DNA of 58,928 nucleotides from Extibacter muris (GTDB lineage Bacteria; Bacillota; Clostridia; Lachnospirales; Lachnospiraceae), in the NCBI RefSeq assembly GCF_004345005.1, contig NZ_SMMX01000019.1, positions 1-58,928 on the forward strand, given 5' to 3'. Both the position numbers and the translations under genes were made by a program. The notes below the pieces were generated by a model. That model was not told the DNA's origin, did not search any database, and saw only the letters and a program-made list of their open reading frames with translations. Below, piece after piece: positions 44,262 to 52,192 of the stretch; positions within the stretch are counted from its first letter, which is position 1, and each line of letters starts with the position of its first letter.

Positions 44262-44468
44262 CTATTTCACCCCCGTGAGGGAGTCGAAATGCTCGTCCAC
44301 CTTTCGCTTGTCCCATAATACCCGGCGGCCTATCTTGACTTTTGCACCAATCTCTTCGCCGAGCTTCATGGCATTGTTACGGCCCAGATTGGTGTAGGCT
44401 CGTAGTTCCTCGGTGTCCATCAGTCTTACATTAGTAGGCTGTGTGCGTTCCTTTGCTCTTAGATTCAT
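44262..44468 (-). CDS. Excisionase-like DNA-binding protein (DUF6462-type)
   Basis: This 68-residue protein has LMDTEELRAYTNLGRNNAMK and KIGRRVLWDKRKVDEHFDSL, a MerR/excisionase-type helix-turn-helix with a wing. Proteins like this open the early operon of many Clostridial elements and are good candidates for the directionality factor of the integrase at the far end. It is the first gene of the minus-strand operon, divergent from the XRE repressor. Confidence 0.72.
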   Translation of the reverse strand: MNLRAKERTQPTNVRLMDTEELRAYTNLGRNNAMKLGEEIGAKVKIGRRVLWDKRKVDEHFDSLTGVK

Positions 44469-44508
44469 GTGAAAATCTCCTTCCTATCTGATTTGTTTAT
44501 ATGTTTAT

Positions 44509-44526
44509 TATATACGTTCGTATATA
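44509..44526. promoter_or_regulatory. Operator candidate between repressor and early operon
   Basis: TATATACG TT CGTATATA is an 18-bp inverted repeat in the 171-bp spacer between the divergent XRE gene and the excisionase-like gene. Position and symmetry fit a repressor site. No second clear copy was seen. Confidence 0.5.
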
Positions 44527-44639
44527 TTTGTCAATGTTCATTTATTTACTATCGTTTTCGTTGACATCCAACTTAAATAGTGATACATTATTTATAAACA
44601 AAGATAAACTCACAAAATAATTATTAGAAGGTAAAAAAA

Positions 44640-45287
44640 ATGGAGAAAAATATATCTTTTAAAAGCGAAAGGCTTAAGGAATTGAGAAGAAACGTCAAGA
44701 TGACACAAAAAGATTTCGGTAAAAAAATAGGATGTACAATGGCTTCATTATCAGCCTATGAAAATGGTTCTAAAACTCCTCCTGCGCCTTTATTGGCCAA
44801 CATAGCAAGGGAATTTGACTGTTCTATCGACTGGCTGTTCGGTTTAAAAGACGACATGCCATATAAAATCAAAGAGCGGCCCGCATCAACCTATTCTGAA
44901 TATATTAAAAAACTTTTCTTATTACAAGATTCTAGTATCGGTTTATTTGCAAACTGTGACTGTTCACATAAGCAAAAAGATTTGAGTAATTGCAAAGGAA
45001 TCGCTTTTTACGACCCAGTTATCAAGCTGTTCCTAAAATCCTGGCAGGAGACAGCTACTTTGTACAAAAAAGGTATCATTGATAAGAACATCTATGACGC
45101 ATGGAAGGAAAAGGTTATGCGTGATTTTAACCACCTAATTATGGTAGAAGATGACACATGGCAAGATTTTACAGCATCCTATGATCAGTTTAAGCACTAT
45201 GTTGAATGGACAGAATATGAAGCTCTTTTGGAAGCATTGAAACAGTCTACTGGTTTTGTTATAGACGAGCCACCGAAAATAGAATAA
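44640..45287 (+). CDS. XRE-family repressor of the element
   Basis: This 215-residue protein has a Cro/C1 helix-turn-helix (MTQKDFGKKIGCTMASLSAY then ENGSKTPPAPLLANIAREFD) followed by a dimerisation or sensor region that I cannot identify. No LexA-type protease motif is visible. It is the sole gene reading toward the right end, divergent from the whole early operon, which is the position of a maintenance repressor. Confidence 0.83.
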   Translation: MEKNISFKSERLKELRRNVKMTQKDFGKKIGCTMASLSAYENGSKTPPAPLLANIAREFDCSIDWLFGLKDDMPYKIKERPASTYSEYIKKLFLLQDSSIGLFANCDCSHKQKDLSNCKGIAFYDPVIKLFLKSWQETATLYKKGIIDKNIYDAWKEKVMRDFNHLIMVEDDTWQDFTASYDQFKHYVEWTEYEALLEALKQSTGFVIDEPPKIE

Positions 45288-45302
45288 CTTCTCCTTAATA
45301 CA

Positions 45303-45337
45303 AGCCGGACAGTTGCATTAGCAGCGTCCGGCATCTT
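45303..45337 (+). terminator. Terminator after the XRE repressor
   Basis: GCCGGAC pairs with GTCCGGC around AGTTGCATTAGCAGC, followed by ATCTTTAAAA. It lies 16 bp behind the stop codon and shields the attachment site and queT from read-through. Confidence 0.7.
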
Positions 45338-45348
45338 TAAAATCTCCC

Positions 45349-45369
45349 ATTTTGTACTTTTTTTGTACT
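45349..45369 (+). repeat. Subterminal repeat, right (integrase arm-site candidate)
   Basis: Identical over 21 bp to 35744-35764, in the same orientation, 25 bp inside the right attachment repeat. Confidence 0.55.
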
Positions 45370-45373
45370 TTAC

Positions 45374-45402
45374 TTGATTTTGAACATTGCCCGTGCTATA
45401 CT
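45374..45402 (+). promoter_or_regulatory. Rebuilt queT promoter
   Basis: TTGATT (45374-45379) lies in element DNA and TATACT (45397-45402) lies in the attachment repeat, with 17 bp between. The native promoter at the left repeat has the same hexamers at the same spacing. Integration thus replaces the -35 box by an equivalent one. Confidence 0.7.
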
Positions 45403-45487
45403 ACAAATCGCTGTACATACCGTATCCACTGGTCTGGCAGCTACCAATTACCGTGTGTTCGAGACCTTCCACACGTAAAACAAAACT
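45394..45487 (+). repeat. Right attachment repeat and queT leader RNA (riboswitch candidate)
   Basis: This leader of queT contains TGGT/ACCA and CGTGTG/CACACG stems and ends AAAACAAAACTAAAGGAG, so the ribosome site abuts an A-rich tail as in preQ1-type translational riboswitches. QueT genes are commonly preQ1-controlled. I cannot assign the class from sequence, and the attachment identity (94 bp with 35546-35639) is firmer than the riboswitch call. Confidence 0.6.
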
Positions 45488-45501
45488 AAAGGAGAATGAA
45501 A

Positions 45502-45993
45502 ATGAAGAACAAGAATATCTCTACCATGACACAGGCGGCCATGATAGCTGCCATCTATGTGGTGCTCACTTATGTATTTGCACCGTTATCTTTCGGAGAA
45601 GTACAGGTAAGAATCGCAGAATCGCTTACCATCCTGCCACTGTTCACTCCAGCCGCAATCCCCGGTCTGTTTATAGGATGCCTCATCGGAAACATACTCG
45701 GCGGCGCCATGCTCCCGGACATCATCTTCGGAAGCCTCGCCACCTTGCTTGGGGCCGTATTCACTTACCGGCTACGGAATAAGAACAAGTTTCTGGCACC
45801 GTTACCTCCCATCGCGGCTAATACCGTCATCGTGCCATTTGTTCTGCGCTTCGGCTACGGCGTAGCCCTGCCGATTCCGCTTATGATGCTGACAGTCGGT
45901 ATCGGGGAGCTTGCATCCTGCGGTGTACTGGGGATGGTTCTCTACTATGCATTGAACAAATATAAGAATATGGTCTTTAAGCCCTGCTGTTAA
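45502..45993 (+). CDS. queT: QueT family queuosine-precursor transporter
   Basis: This 163-residue membrane protein starts MKNKNISTMTQAAMIAAIYV and has RIAESLTILPLFTPAAIPGL and FIGCLIGNILGGAMLPDIIF, typical of the QueT family (ECF-type substrate-binding subunit) for queuosine precursors such as preQ1. About five membrane segments are visible. The ATG at 45502 is seven bases after GGAG; the ATG at 45496 is too close. It lies just beyond the element's right attachment repeat, so the gene itself is intact. Confidence 0.88.
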   Translation: MKNKNISTMTQAAMIAAIYVVLTYVFAPLSFGEVQVRIAESLTILPLFTPAAIPGLFIGCLIGNILGGAMLPDIIFGSLATLLGAVFTYRLRNKNKFLAPLPPIAANTVIVPFVLRFGYGVALPIPLMMLTVGIGELASCGVLGMVLYYALNKYKNMVFKPCC

Positions 45994-46076
45994 AATAGGG
46001 ACACTTCAAGGCGAAAAGGGGACGGAGGTTTTTCAAAAAACCTCCGTCCCCTTTTCGCCTTGAAGTGTCCCTATTT
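45993..46076. repeat. 84-bp perfect palindrome between queT and the next gene
   Basis: Two 41-bp arms are exact reverse complements around a CA loop. The arm starts AAATAGGGACACTTCAAGG and contains GGGGACGGAGG. It covers both the queT stop region and the stop codon of the convergent minus-strand gene (TAG at 46073-46071). It can end transcription from both sides. The GGGACA...GGGGACGG order is shared with the hairpin at 961-1015. Confidence 0.9.
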
Positions 46077-48533
46077 GACATATCCGATATACGCGTGCCC
46101 GCTTCCTTGGGTCATTTCATCAATACTTTCGTATGTCGCGTTCTTTTTCTCACCGCTCGCCGTATCTATATAGCTTATTGTGCTTTCTGTATAGCCGGTG
46201 AGTATTATAGAAGAGGATGCATTGAGCATTGCGATGACCGGTATGTCCTGATTGATGACATAGAGCAGCTCTTCTGCCGAACATCCGGTATAGTCCATCC
46301 CTCTCTCCTTCGATATGTCGTTCATGATGTCGATGGGTGCATCACCTGCATTCAGCCGGTCACGGATTGTCTGAATCTCATTGTCCTTTCCGGCGATTGC
46401 ATGCTGCAGATTTCTGTTGCCCCTCTCCCATATATAAGACTGCCGCGATGACACGACGACGCCGTTATATTCATTGGCCTTCTGTATTGCGGCGCCCGCT
46501 TTCTCGTATATGCCCTGCAGCTCGCCGTATCCGTATACATAGCACTTATCGGACGCGCTGTCATCGTCGAACGTTATGGCAGTCGGATTTTCAAACAGCA
46601 CTTGTTTCGGCTTCAGCACCTTTGGCTCTTTATCAGATATTCCGTCTGCATAGGTCAGCCTGTACTGCGTCTCCTTCAGCTCTGTCACGTAAGATTCCGG
46701 ATAGATGTTACTCTCTTCTTTTTCCTCATTGTTCGTAATATAATCATCTACGGTTCCTGTATACGCAGCTCCCTCTTTCCTGACTCTGGAAAGGGTGATT
46801 ATGTTCTCTTCAAACTGTGCGTCCAGCACGTATATATCCTTTTGCTCATAAGTCTTCACGACTTTGCTCTTGCTGTTTTGTATTTCAATCTTATAAAGAG
46901 GTACGACCGTCTCACCGGAAACCGTATTTCCCGTGTCGGCCGTCCTGGCAGCTCCGTACACGAAATCATTATTTACGAAGCCAAGGGGACGGACGACTTC
47001 ACCTTCTTCACATGTCACTTTACGCTTCTTACCGTTCGCAAAATTGATGACCTGTATTTCCGTTGCTTCTGTCAGATTGCCGTTGGATTGGTATGCGATC
47101 ATATGTCCGTCATCGGACACTACATACTGCCCTTCCTGCAGCCCTTCCACGATAACCTCTTTCGTTACTTTTCCTTTCTTTTCTACATTTACTTCATAGA
47201 GGTTTCCCTCTACCACTACATACAGCATATCCTTCCCGACATTGTAGTAGACGAATCTGCCAAGCTCATACACCGCTGTCCCGTATGATTTGTCGCTTGC
47301 GATAAATGCCTTCTCTTCCACGGAATTCTGGTCTATATTATAGTAATAGATGGCAGCCCCGACTTCGCCTTCATGCTCTCCCCTGTTCATATAGCCATAT
47401 ACCGCAAATGTCACATTCCCGTCGTCATCCGACGCCAGCAGCTTTACCTCATGCTTTGCCATCAGGCTCCTTGTATCGGAATTCTCCGCGTCGGAAAAGC
47501 TGAACACGAGTGAAAGCTCATCTGTATCTTTGTTGTAATTCCACAGCTCGTCCGCCTGCACGAAGGAAACGGTACTGCCGTCGTCGCTCACCATATACTG
47601 TACGTCATGTGACGTAATCCCGAGCAGGACTCCCTTCTCACTGAGCACCTTCTTCGTCGGATCGAAAATCTGCTCCATGGTTCTGTCATAATCGAGGAGA
47701 TAGGTCTTCTGAGCATCTGCAATGTGCCGGACACGGAAGAATTCCTTGGCCTTATACACATCTTCCTCATTCTCCTCTCCTTTGCAGCGCACTTTATATT
47801 CCAGCTGTACGGAAGTGTATGTGCTGTTGGTTTCCTTGATGTACCAGCGCTCCCCGCCTTCGACGGAAGGCTCCAGGCTTCCCCATGTCACCTGGTTATA
47901 ATCAGAATGGATGGTCACATGCTGGAATGTGGAATTATCTCCTTCTTCATTTGGTTCGATTGCAGTTCCGATGCCCGTCCCTTCCGCCTTGGCTAATGCA
48001 TTTTCATGAAAATCGCTGATATAGTTGAGACATTCGGCAACATTATCATTGGTGGAATCAACGATACGCGTATAAAAATATACCGATTTACCGCCATCCA
48101 GACTTAGCACAATCTCCAATACCCTCTCCTCGGAGAGAAGATTCTCACCGGCCAGTTCCAGGCTGACACCTTTTCCCGCCTTTTTCACCTTCTTCTCCAA
48201 CAGCTTGTCCTTACCATCCAAAGTGTATACCGTATACTTGAGTCTGTTGATCTTGTTGCCATATGCTTCAATATTCAGATCGAGCGTCTGGCCGTCAACC
48301 GGGGTAATCGTATCCCTCATGGCAGGGATGTCCATTTTTTTGGCATAACCCGACAGCAGGTTCACATTGAAACCATTGCAGGAAAATGATACCTGCGGAT
48401 AGGTCGTGACTCCCATATCCGCTGTCATATTATCGTTTCTCCGGTTCGTAAAATAGCTGAATATAAGTACAGCCGTGATAAAGACTGCTAATAATATCCC
48501 CGCGTTTATCAATCGGTTTTTTATGTTCATCAC
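46071..48533 (-). CDS. Large membrane-anchored extracytoplasmic protein
   Basis: This 820-residue protein has one N-terminal membrane segment (INAGILLAVFITAVLIFSYF) and the rest outside. The middle (about 250-600) is a series of short repeats of the type FVYYNVGKDMLYVVVEGNLY and GQYVVSDDGHMIAYQSNGN, suggesting a beta-propeller. The end (YTGCSAEELLYVINQDIPVI, GSGHAYIGYV) resembles a C39-like papain-fold peptidase domain with Cys and His. It overlaps the methyltransferase stop by 4 bp. Substrate and role are unknown. Its stop codon lies inside the palindrome. Confidence 0.7.
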   Translation of the reverse strand: MMNIKNRLINAGILLAVFITAVLIFSYFTNRRNDNMTADMGVTTYPQVSFSCNGFNVNLLSGYAKKMDIPAMRDTITPVDGQTLDLNIEAYGNKINRLKYTVYTLDGKDKLLEKKVKKAGKGVSLELAGENLLSEERVLEIVLSLDGGKSVYFYTRIVDSTNDNVAECLNYISDFHENALAKAEGTGIGTAIEPNEEGDNSTFQHVTIHSDYNQVTWGSLEPSVEGGERWYIKETNSTYTSVQLEYKVRCKGEENEEDVYKAKEFFRVRHIADAQKTYLLDYDRTMEQIFDPTKKVLSEKGVLLGITSHDVQYMVSDDGSTVSFVQADELWNYNKDTDELSLVFSFSDAENSDTRSLMAKHEVKLLASDDDGNVTFAVYGYMNRGEHEGEVGAAIYYYNIDQNSVEEKAFIASDKSYGTAVYELGRFVYYNVGKDMLYVVVEGNLYEVNVEKKGKVTKEVIVEGLQEGQYVVSDDGHMIAYQSNGNLTEATEIQVINFANGKKRKVTCEEGEVVRPLGFVNNDFVYGAARTADTGNTVSGETVVPLYKIEIQNSKSKVVKTYEQKDIYVLDAQFEENIITLSRVRKEGAAYTGTVDDYITNNEEKEESNIYPESYVTELKETQYRLTYADGISDKEPKVLKPKQVLFENPTAITFDDDSASDKCYVYGYGELQGIYEKAGAAIQKANEYNGVVVSSRQSYIWERGNRNLQHAIAGKDNEIQTIRDRLNAGDAPIDIMNDISKERGMDYTGCSAEELLYVINQDIPVIAMLNASSSIILTGYTESTISYIDTASGEKKNATYESIDEMTQGSGHAYIGYVK

Positions 48534-49681
48534 AGTTCCCCTTTTTCATCTAACAACCTGCCTAAGGTTGGTGATACATGAAGAAATTCTTCACATATAT
48601 CTATTGTATCCTGATTCTCCCTTTTTCTTCCTGTCTTTACTGCACGAATCAATATATTTTTCGGCGTATGCTCCATGTCTATAAATTCCAGGATCTGGGC
48701 GTCGTAACCTTCCCGTTCCAGATACTGTGCCCGCAGCCCGTCAGTGACGAGCGCTGCAAACCGCTCTTTCAGAAGCCCGTACTTCATAACCGGCCCAAGC
48801 ACGTCATTCTTCATCTGTGCGTTCAGTTCATGCTGGCAGCACGGAACAGACAGGATAACTTTTGCATCCCACCGGACGGCCTTAGCCAGCGCAAAATCTG
48901 TCGCCGTGTCACACGCGTGGAGGGTGACGACCATATCTACCTTCTCCACTCCTGTATAATCTGTAATATTACCCTCTAAGAAACGAAGCTTGCTGTATCC
49001 ATACGTTTCACTTAATTCATTGCAGCGGCGGATTACATCGCTTTTTAGATCAAGCCCGATAATCCTGACATCATACCCTTTCAGCTCATGCAGATAATAA
49101 TACATTGCAAATGTCAGATAAGACTTCCCACACCCGAAGTCAAGAATCGTAACCTCTCTTCCTCGCTCAAGCTGAGGGAGTATATCTTCGATAAACTCAA
49201 GAAAACGGTTAATCTGACGAAATTTGTCAAATCTGGATTTAATAACTTTCCCTTCCTCCGTCATGACTCCCAGGTCCGTCAGGAATGGAACCGGCACCCC
49301 TTCCCTGAGGATATACTGTTTTCTCCTGTTATGGCTTATATCCGCAGGTATAGGCTCCTTTTTCTGAATCTTCTTCTTGACAGTGACTTTCCCTTTCTTG
49401 CTTATGAGCACGGTATACAGCGCTTCCGTAGTCTCAAGCTGCATCTGTTTCATAGACTCCATCAGTCCGGCTATGGCCTCCCCGGCTTCTACCATGCCCA
49501 CATTCTGATGGAAAGCCTGGTTCCCCCTGAACATCTCAAGCTGGATCATCCGTTCTTCCTTGATCAGGACCGGGCGTGCCTTCACCTTGGACCATCCTTC
49601 CCGCGTTCTCGGATTGCTCAGTACAGCATGTATAAACATATCATTTAAGTTTTCAGCTAATAGTCTTCTTATCTCTTTCAT
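48530..49681 (-). CDS. Class I SAM-dependent methyltransferase
   Basis: This protein of about 383 residues has the SAM motif ILDFGCGKSYLTFAMYYYL, VRIIGLDLKSDVIRRC and a VVTLHACDTATDFAL / SVPCCQHELNAQ pair typical of the Methyltransf_32-like group. The substrate is probably an RNA or protein, but I cannot tell. The N-terminal 150 residues are a family-specific domain. I place the start at ATG 49681 (MKEIRRLLAENLND); a GTG at 49708 would extend it into transposon-scar sequence. Confidence 0.82.
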   Translation of the reverse strand: MKEIRRLLAENLNDMFIHAVLSNPRTREGWSKVKARPVLIKEERMIQLEMFRGNQAFHQNVGMVEAGEAIAGLMESMKQMQLETTEALYTVLISKKGKVTVKKKIQKKEPIPADISHNRRKQYILREGVPVPFLTDLGVMTEEGKVIKSRFDKFRQINRFLEFIEDILPQLERGREVTILDFGCGKSYLTFAMYYYLHELKGYDVRIIGLDLKSDVIRRCNELSETYGYSKLRFLEGNITDYTGVEKVDMVVTLHACDTATDFALAKAVRWDAKVILSVPCCQHELNAQMKNDVLGPVMKYGLLKERFAALVTDGLRAQYLEREGYDAQILEFIDMEHTPKNILIRAVKTGRKRENQDTIDICEEFLHVSPTLGRLLDEKGEL

Positions 49682-49699
49682 AATAGTATATTGTACTGT

Positions 49700-49849
49700 T
49701 TTTTCCACATATAAGCAAGTTGGAAAACAGCCCTTGCCGTTCCGCTTGCTTGGCGGGACGGCGTTTGCTTGCCCTTAATTCCTGTACCCGTTCAAAGAGT
49801 TTTTCGTCAATGATTGCTTCATGAATTTTTCGTTGTCGTCATTGTTCAT
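49700..49849 (-). pseudogene. Large serine recombinase remnant (TnpX/TndX type)
   Basis: AGGAGGA and ATG (49849) open MNNDDNEKF, then the frame shifts to HEAIIDEKLFERVQELRASK RRPAKQAERQGLFSNLLICG and stops near 49700. The second piece is the middle of a large serine recombinase. Over a hundred codons, including the catalytic serine domain, are missing between them, as is everything after. The gene overlaps the TnpW-like stop by 4 bp, the usual order in these transposons. Confidence 0.75.
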
Positions 49850-50103
49850 TCCTCCTGTAATGAACGCCCGACAAACAGGTTGTTATCTTTATTATAGCGG
49901 ACTTCCTTTTCTTTGTCAGTAGGCGTTTTCACGGTTTCCGATTTTATGAGCCGTTTCATTTTGTCGTAGAGGAATCCAGAGCCGCCGCAGACCGTTGACA
50001 CCTCATAAAGCGTGCCGCCGACTTTGTATGTAACGGTTTCGTTCAGCGGGTTGCCCTTTTGAAGTAATAAATCGTTGTGTTCAGTTTCTCGTTTCCTTTC
50101 CAT
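49846..50103 (-). CDS. TnpW-like transposon protein
   Basis: This 85-residue protein from ATG 50103 (MERKRETEHNDLLLQKGNPL) has NETVTYKVGGTLYEVSTVCG then SGFLYDKMKRLIKSE, which matches the small TnpW proteins found before serine recombinases in Tn4451-type and related conjugative transposons. The role is unknown. Because the recombinase next to it is destroyed, this is a leftover. The longer frame to 50226 reads through leader sequence. Confidence 0.72.
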   Translation of the reverse strand: MERKRETEHNDLLLQKGNPLNETVTYKVGGTLYEVSTVCGGSGFLYDKMKRLIKSETVKTPTDKEKEVRYNKDNNLFVGRSLQEE

Positions 50104-50387
50104 TCCTTTCCCGTCCTTTCCTTTGTTTTGAGTAGGGAGCAAGCATAGGAAAGAGGTACCCTTTCCGTAAAATGCGCTGCATTTTCTCTTGTTGGGAAAA
50201 TCCCAAACCCTTGTGTGTTCTCTCATTCAATATCCCGATTGAAAGGCGGCTTTTGTTGCACTTTGCCCCTCACTATATACAACACTGCACTTTGCGATTT
50301 TGCCAAAGATTTGAGAAAGTTTTTTTGAAAAAATTGCTTTTAATCGTTATTACATCACGGTTACCTTACAAGTATATTTGAAAGTTA

Positions 50388-50416
50388 TTGACAAAATGAC
50401 ATTGGTGTCATAAAAT
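50388..50416 (+). promoter_or_regulatory. Promoter with TetR operator
   Basis: TTGACA (50388-50393), 17 bp, TAAAAT (50411-50416). The palindrome ATGACATTGGTGTCAT (50396-50411) fills the spacer, and a further half site AATGTCAT follows. This is a typical autorepressed TetR promoter. Confidence 0.75.
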
Positions 50417-50442
50417 AATGTCATTTTTGGAGGTATAGAAGT

Positions 50443-51048
50443 ATGGCTAAAAAGTCATTGGAAAAGCGAAATCTAATTTTAGAGCGTGCAGAACAAGTAT
50501 TCAGTAAAAAAGGGTTTTCAGCCGTTACCATGAAAGACATCATAGACGCTTGTAATATTAGCCGAGGGGGGATTTATCTTTATTTTAACTCAACAGACGA
50601 AATATTTATGGAGGTAATAAAATCACATCATCAAACCTGTATGCAAAAAACCAAGCATAACATTGATGATGTCAAAGATTTTCAGACGGTAGTTAATGCT
50701 TATTTTGAAAATCTGAAACAAGAAATGATAAATGTTAAAGGCAGTTTGAAATTGGCTATGATTGAGTTTTTCATAGCTCATAAAGCAGAAACCGATAATA
50801 ATTTTTTTGTAAGGGCAATGGACGGATTAAAAGCTCCTATTGTCGAAATATTGTCTTTAAGAAAAAAGCTACAAAAGATTTCTTATGATAATCTATCCGA
50901 AGCAGCAGATTTAGTTTTTTATTGGCAAATAGGTCTTGAGGAAATAATGCTTTCTACAAATGTACCGATAGAGAGCTTGTACTTGCAAATTGATTTAATG
51001 AAAAAGTTGATATTTACAGGGCGTTTAGAGGGAGTTGTTGAAAAATGA
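50443..51048 (+). CDS. TetR/AcrR-family regulator
   Basis: This 201-residue protein has an N-terminal TetR helix-turn-helix (RAEQVFSKKGFSAVTMKDII then NISRGGIYLYFNSTDEIF) and a helical ligand domain. It is preceded by a promoter whose spacer is a palindrome, so it probably represses itself and the nitroreductase gene, whose start overlaps its stop by 4 bp. It sits between two transposon remnants as retained cargo. Confidence 0.92.
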   Translation: MAKKSLEKRNLILERAEQVFSKKGFSAVTMKDIIDACNISRGGIYLYFNSTDEIFMEVIKSHHQTCMQKTKHNIDDVKDFQTVVNAYFENLKQEMINVKGSLKLAMIEFFIAHKAETDNNFFVRAMDGLKAPIVEILSLRKKLQKISYDNLSEAADLVFYWQIGLEEIMLSTNVPIESLYLQIDLMKKLIFTGRLEGVVEK

Positions 51049-51632
51049 AAGAAATATTCGAGCGTAGAAGCATACGAAAATACCAAAGCAGAACTATTCC
51101 TTTTGAAATATTAAAGAAAATAATTTATGCAGCTCTCAAAGCTCCGTCAGCTAAAAACAGACAACCTTGGAAGTTTATTGTTTTAACATCCGAAGCAAAG
51201 GAAAAATTTGTGAGCATAATGCGTCAAGGAATAGAAAAAGAAGAAAATACTAAATCGCTTTTACCAAATAGCGGTAGTTATATTGCAGGGGCTAAACATA
51301 CCGCTACGATTATGGCGCAGGCTTCAGCTTTAATTGTAATATGCAATCCCACAGGACATTCATTATACGAAAATTTGACGCCTGAAGAAAAAATTTATGA
51401 GCGCGCGGATATTCAGTCAATCGGTGCTGCAATTCAAAATATGCTGTTAGAAGCAACTGCATTAGGAATAGGAACATTATGGATTTGTGATACATATTTT
51501 GCCTATGATGATTTGAAAAATTATTTTGGAGATAAAGGCGAAATAATTGCAGCAGTAGCATTAGGATACCCCGCTGAAAATCCTTCTGAACGACCAAGAA
51601 AAAGTTTTGAAGAAGTAGTTGAATTTCAATAA
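51045..51632 (+). CDS. Nitroreductase-family protein
   Basis: This 195-residue FMN-dependent oxidoreductase has FERRSIRKYQSRTIPFEILK at the start (FMN phosphate binding), ALKAPSAKNRQPWKFIVL, and LLEATALGIGTLWICDTYF. The family reduces nitroaromatics, quinones or other electron-poor compounds. Translational coupling to the TetR gene suggests inducible detoxification. The natural substrate is unknown. Confidence 0.9.
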   Translation: MKEIFERRSIRKYQSRTIPFEILKKIIYAALKAPSAKNRQPWKFIVLTSEAKEKFVSIMRQGIEKEENTKSLLPNSGSYIAGAKHTATIMAQASALIVICNPTGHSLYENLTPEEKIYERADIQSIGAAIQNMLLEATALGIGTLWICDTYFAYDDLKNYFGDKGEIIAAVALGYPAENPSERPRKSFEEVVEFQ

Positions 51633-51702
51633 GTTTTGTTTTGAATAAGTAAATGCGAACAATAACTATTTGTTTCAAAAGTAGGTGGCAAATATAGAAT
51701 AA

Positions 51703-51876
51703 TGGCTGTTATGCCCTGTTTGCAAAAGTAAAACGCGGATAAGGTTGCGGGAAGATACGGTACTTGAAAACTTCCCGTTGTTCTGTCCGAAGTGTAAGCA
51801 GGAAACCTTAATCAATGTAAAGCAACTCAATATATCCGTTATCAAAGAGCCGGACGCACCGACGCAGAGCCGATAA
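51703..51876 (+). pseudogene. Cysteine-rich KTR-domain protein remnant
   Basis: The frame reads WLLCPVCKSKTRIRLREDTV, then NFPLFCPKCKQETLINVKQL and ISVIKEPDAPTQSR to TAA. This is the small two-CxxC KTR-domain protein common in conjugative transposons. A TAA directly precedes the first Trp codon, so no start codon is available and the gene has lost its beginning. It marks the right side of the transposon scar. Confidence 0.7.
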
Positions 51877-52192
51877 CACGCCCTTGACGGCTTTTCCCGT
51901 CTTTGCTCACAGGAAGGCAAGAGGGCACAAATGGAAAGACCGCTTGCGCCCTCTATCTATTATGGGTGTCTTGTGGTCATTTAGGGATTAAAAAAGCCTT
52001 GATTTATGCGGCTTTGCGGGCGCGAAAATAGAGAGGTAAGGGTTTTATATTCAATCCCTCAAAAACAGCGTTCTATTGCGTAACAAAGCGGATATACCGC
52101 ATTTCACGATATACCCGCTTTCAGTTACTACAACCTGTCTGTCAGCCGTTGAATAATTCCTTATCCCTCTTTATCTTGGTATCATGGTGTCC
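51877..52192. other. Non-coding right flank of the transposon scar
   Basis: No gene is seen in these 316 bp. GCGGATATA pairs with TATACCCGC near 52087-52121, a terminator-like hairpin that could end the minus-strand kinase transcript or belong to the transposon. The rest looks like out-of-frame transposon debris. Confidence 0.4.

Larger units (their letters stand above)
35546..45487. mobile_element. 9.9-kb integrative element in the queT leader
   Basis: Identical 94-bp direct repeats (35546-35639 and 45394-45487) bound a block with a tyrosine integrase next to the left repeat. On the minus strand follow an excisionase-like protein, winged-helix protein, prim-pol/helicase, sigma factor and small proteins, with a divergent XRE repressor at the right. 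There are no capsid, terminase, relaxase or type IV secretion genes. It therefore looks like a mobilisable or satellite-type element that replicates its own DNA. The target is the 5' leader of queT, and the element rebuilds a promoter for it. Confidence 0.85.
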
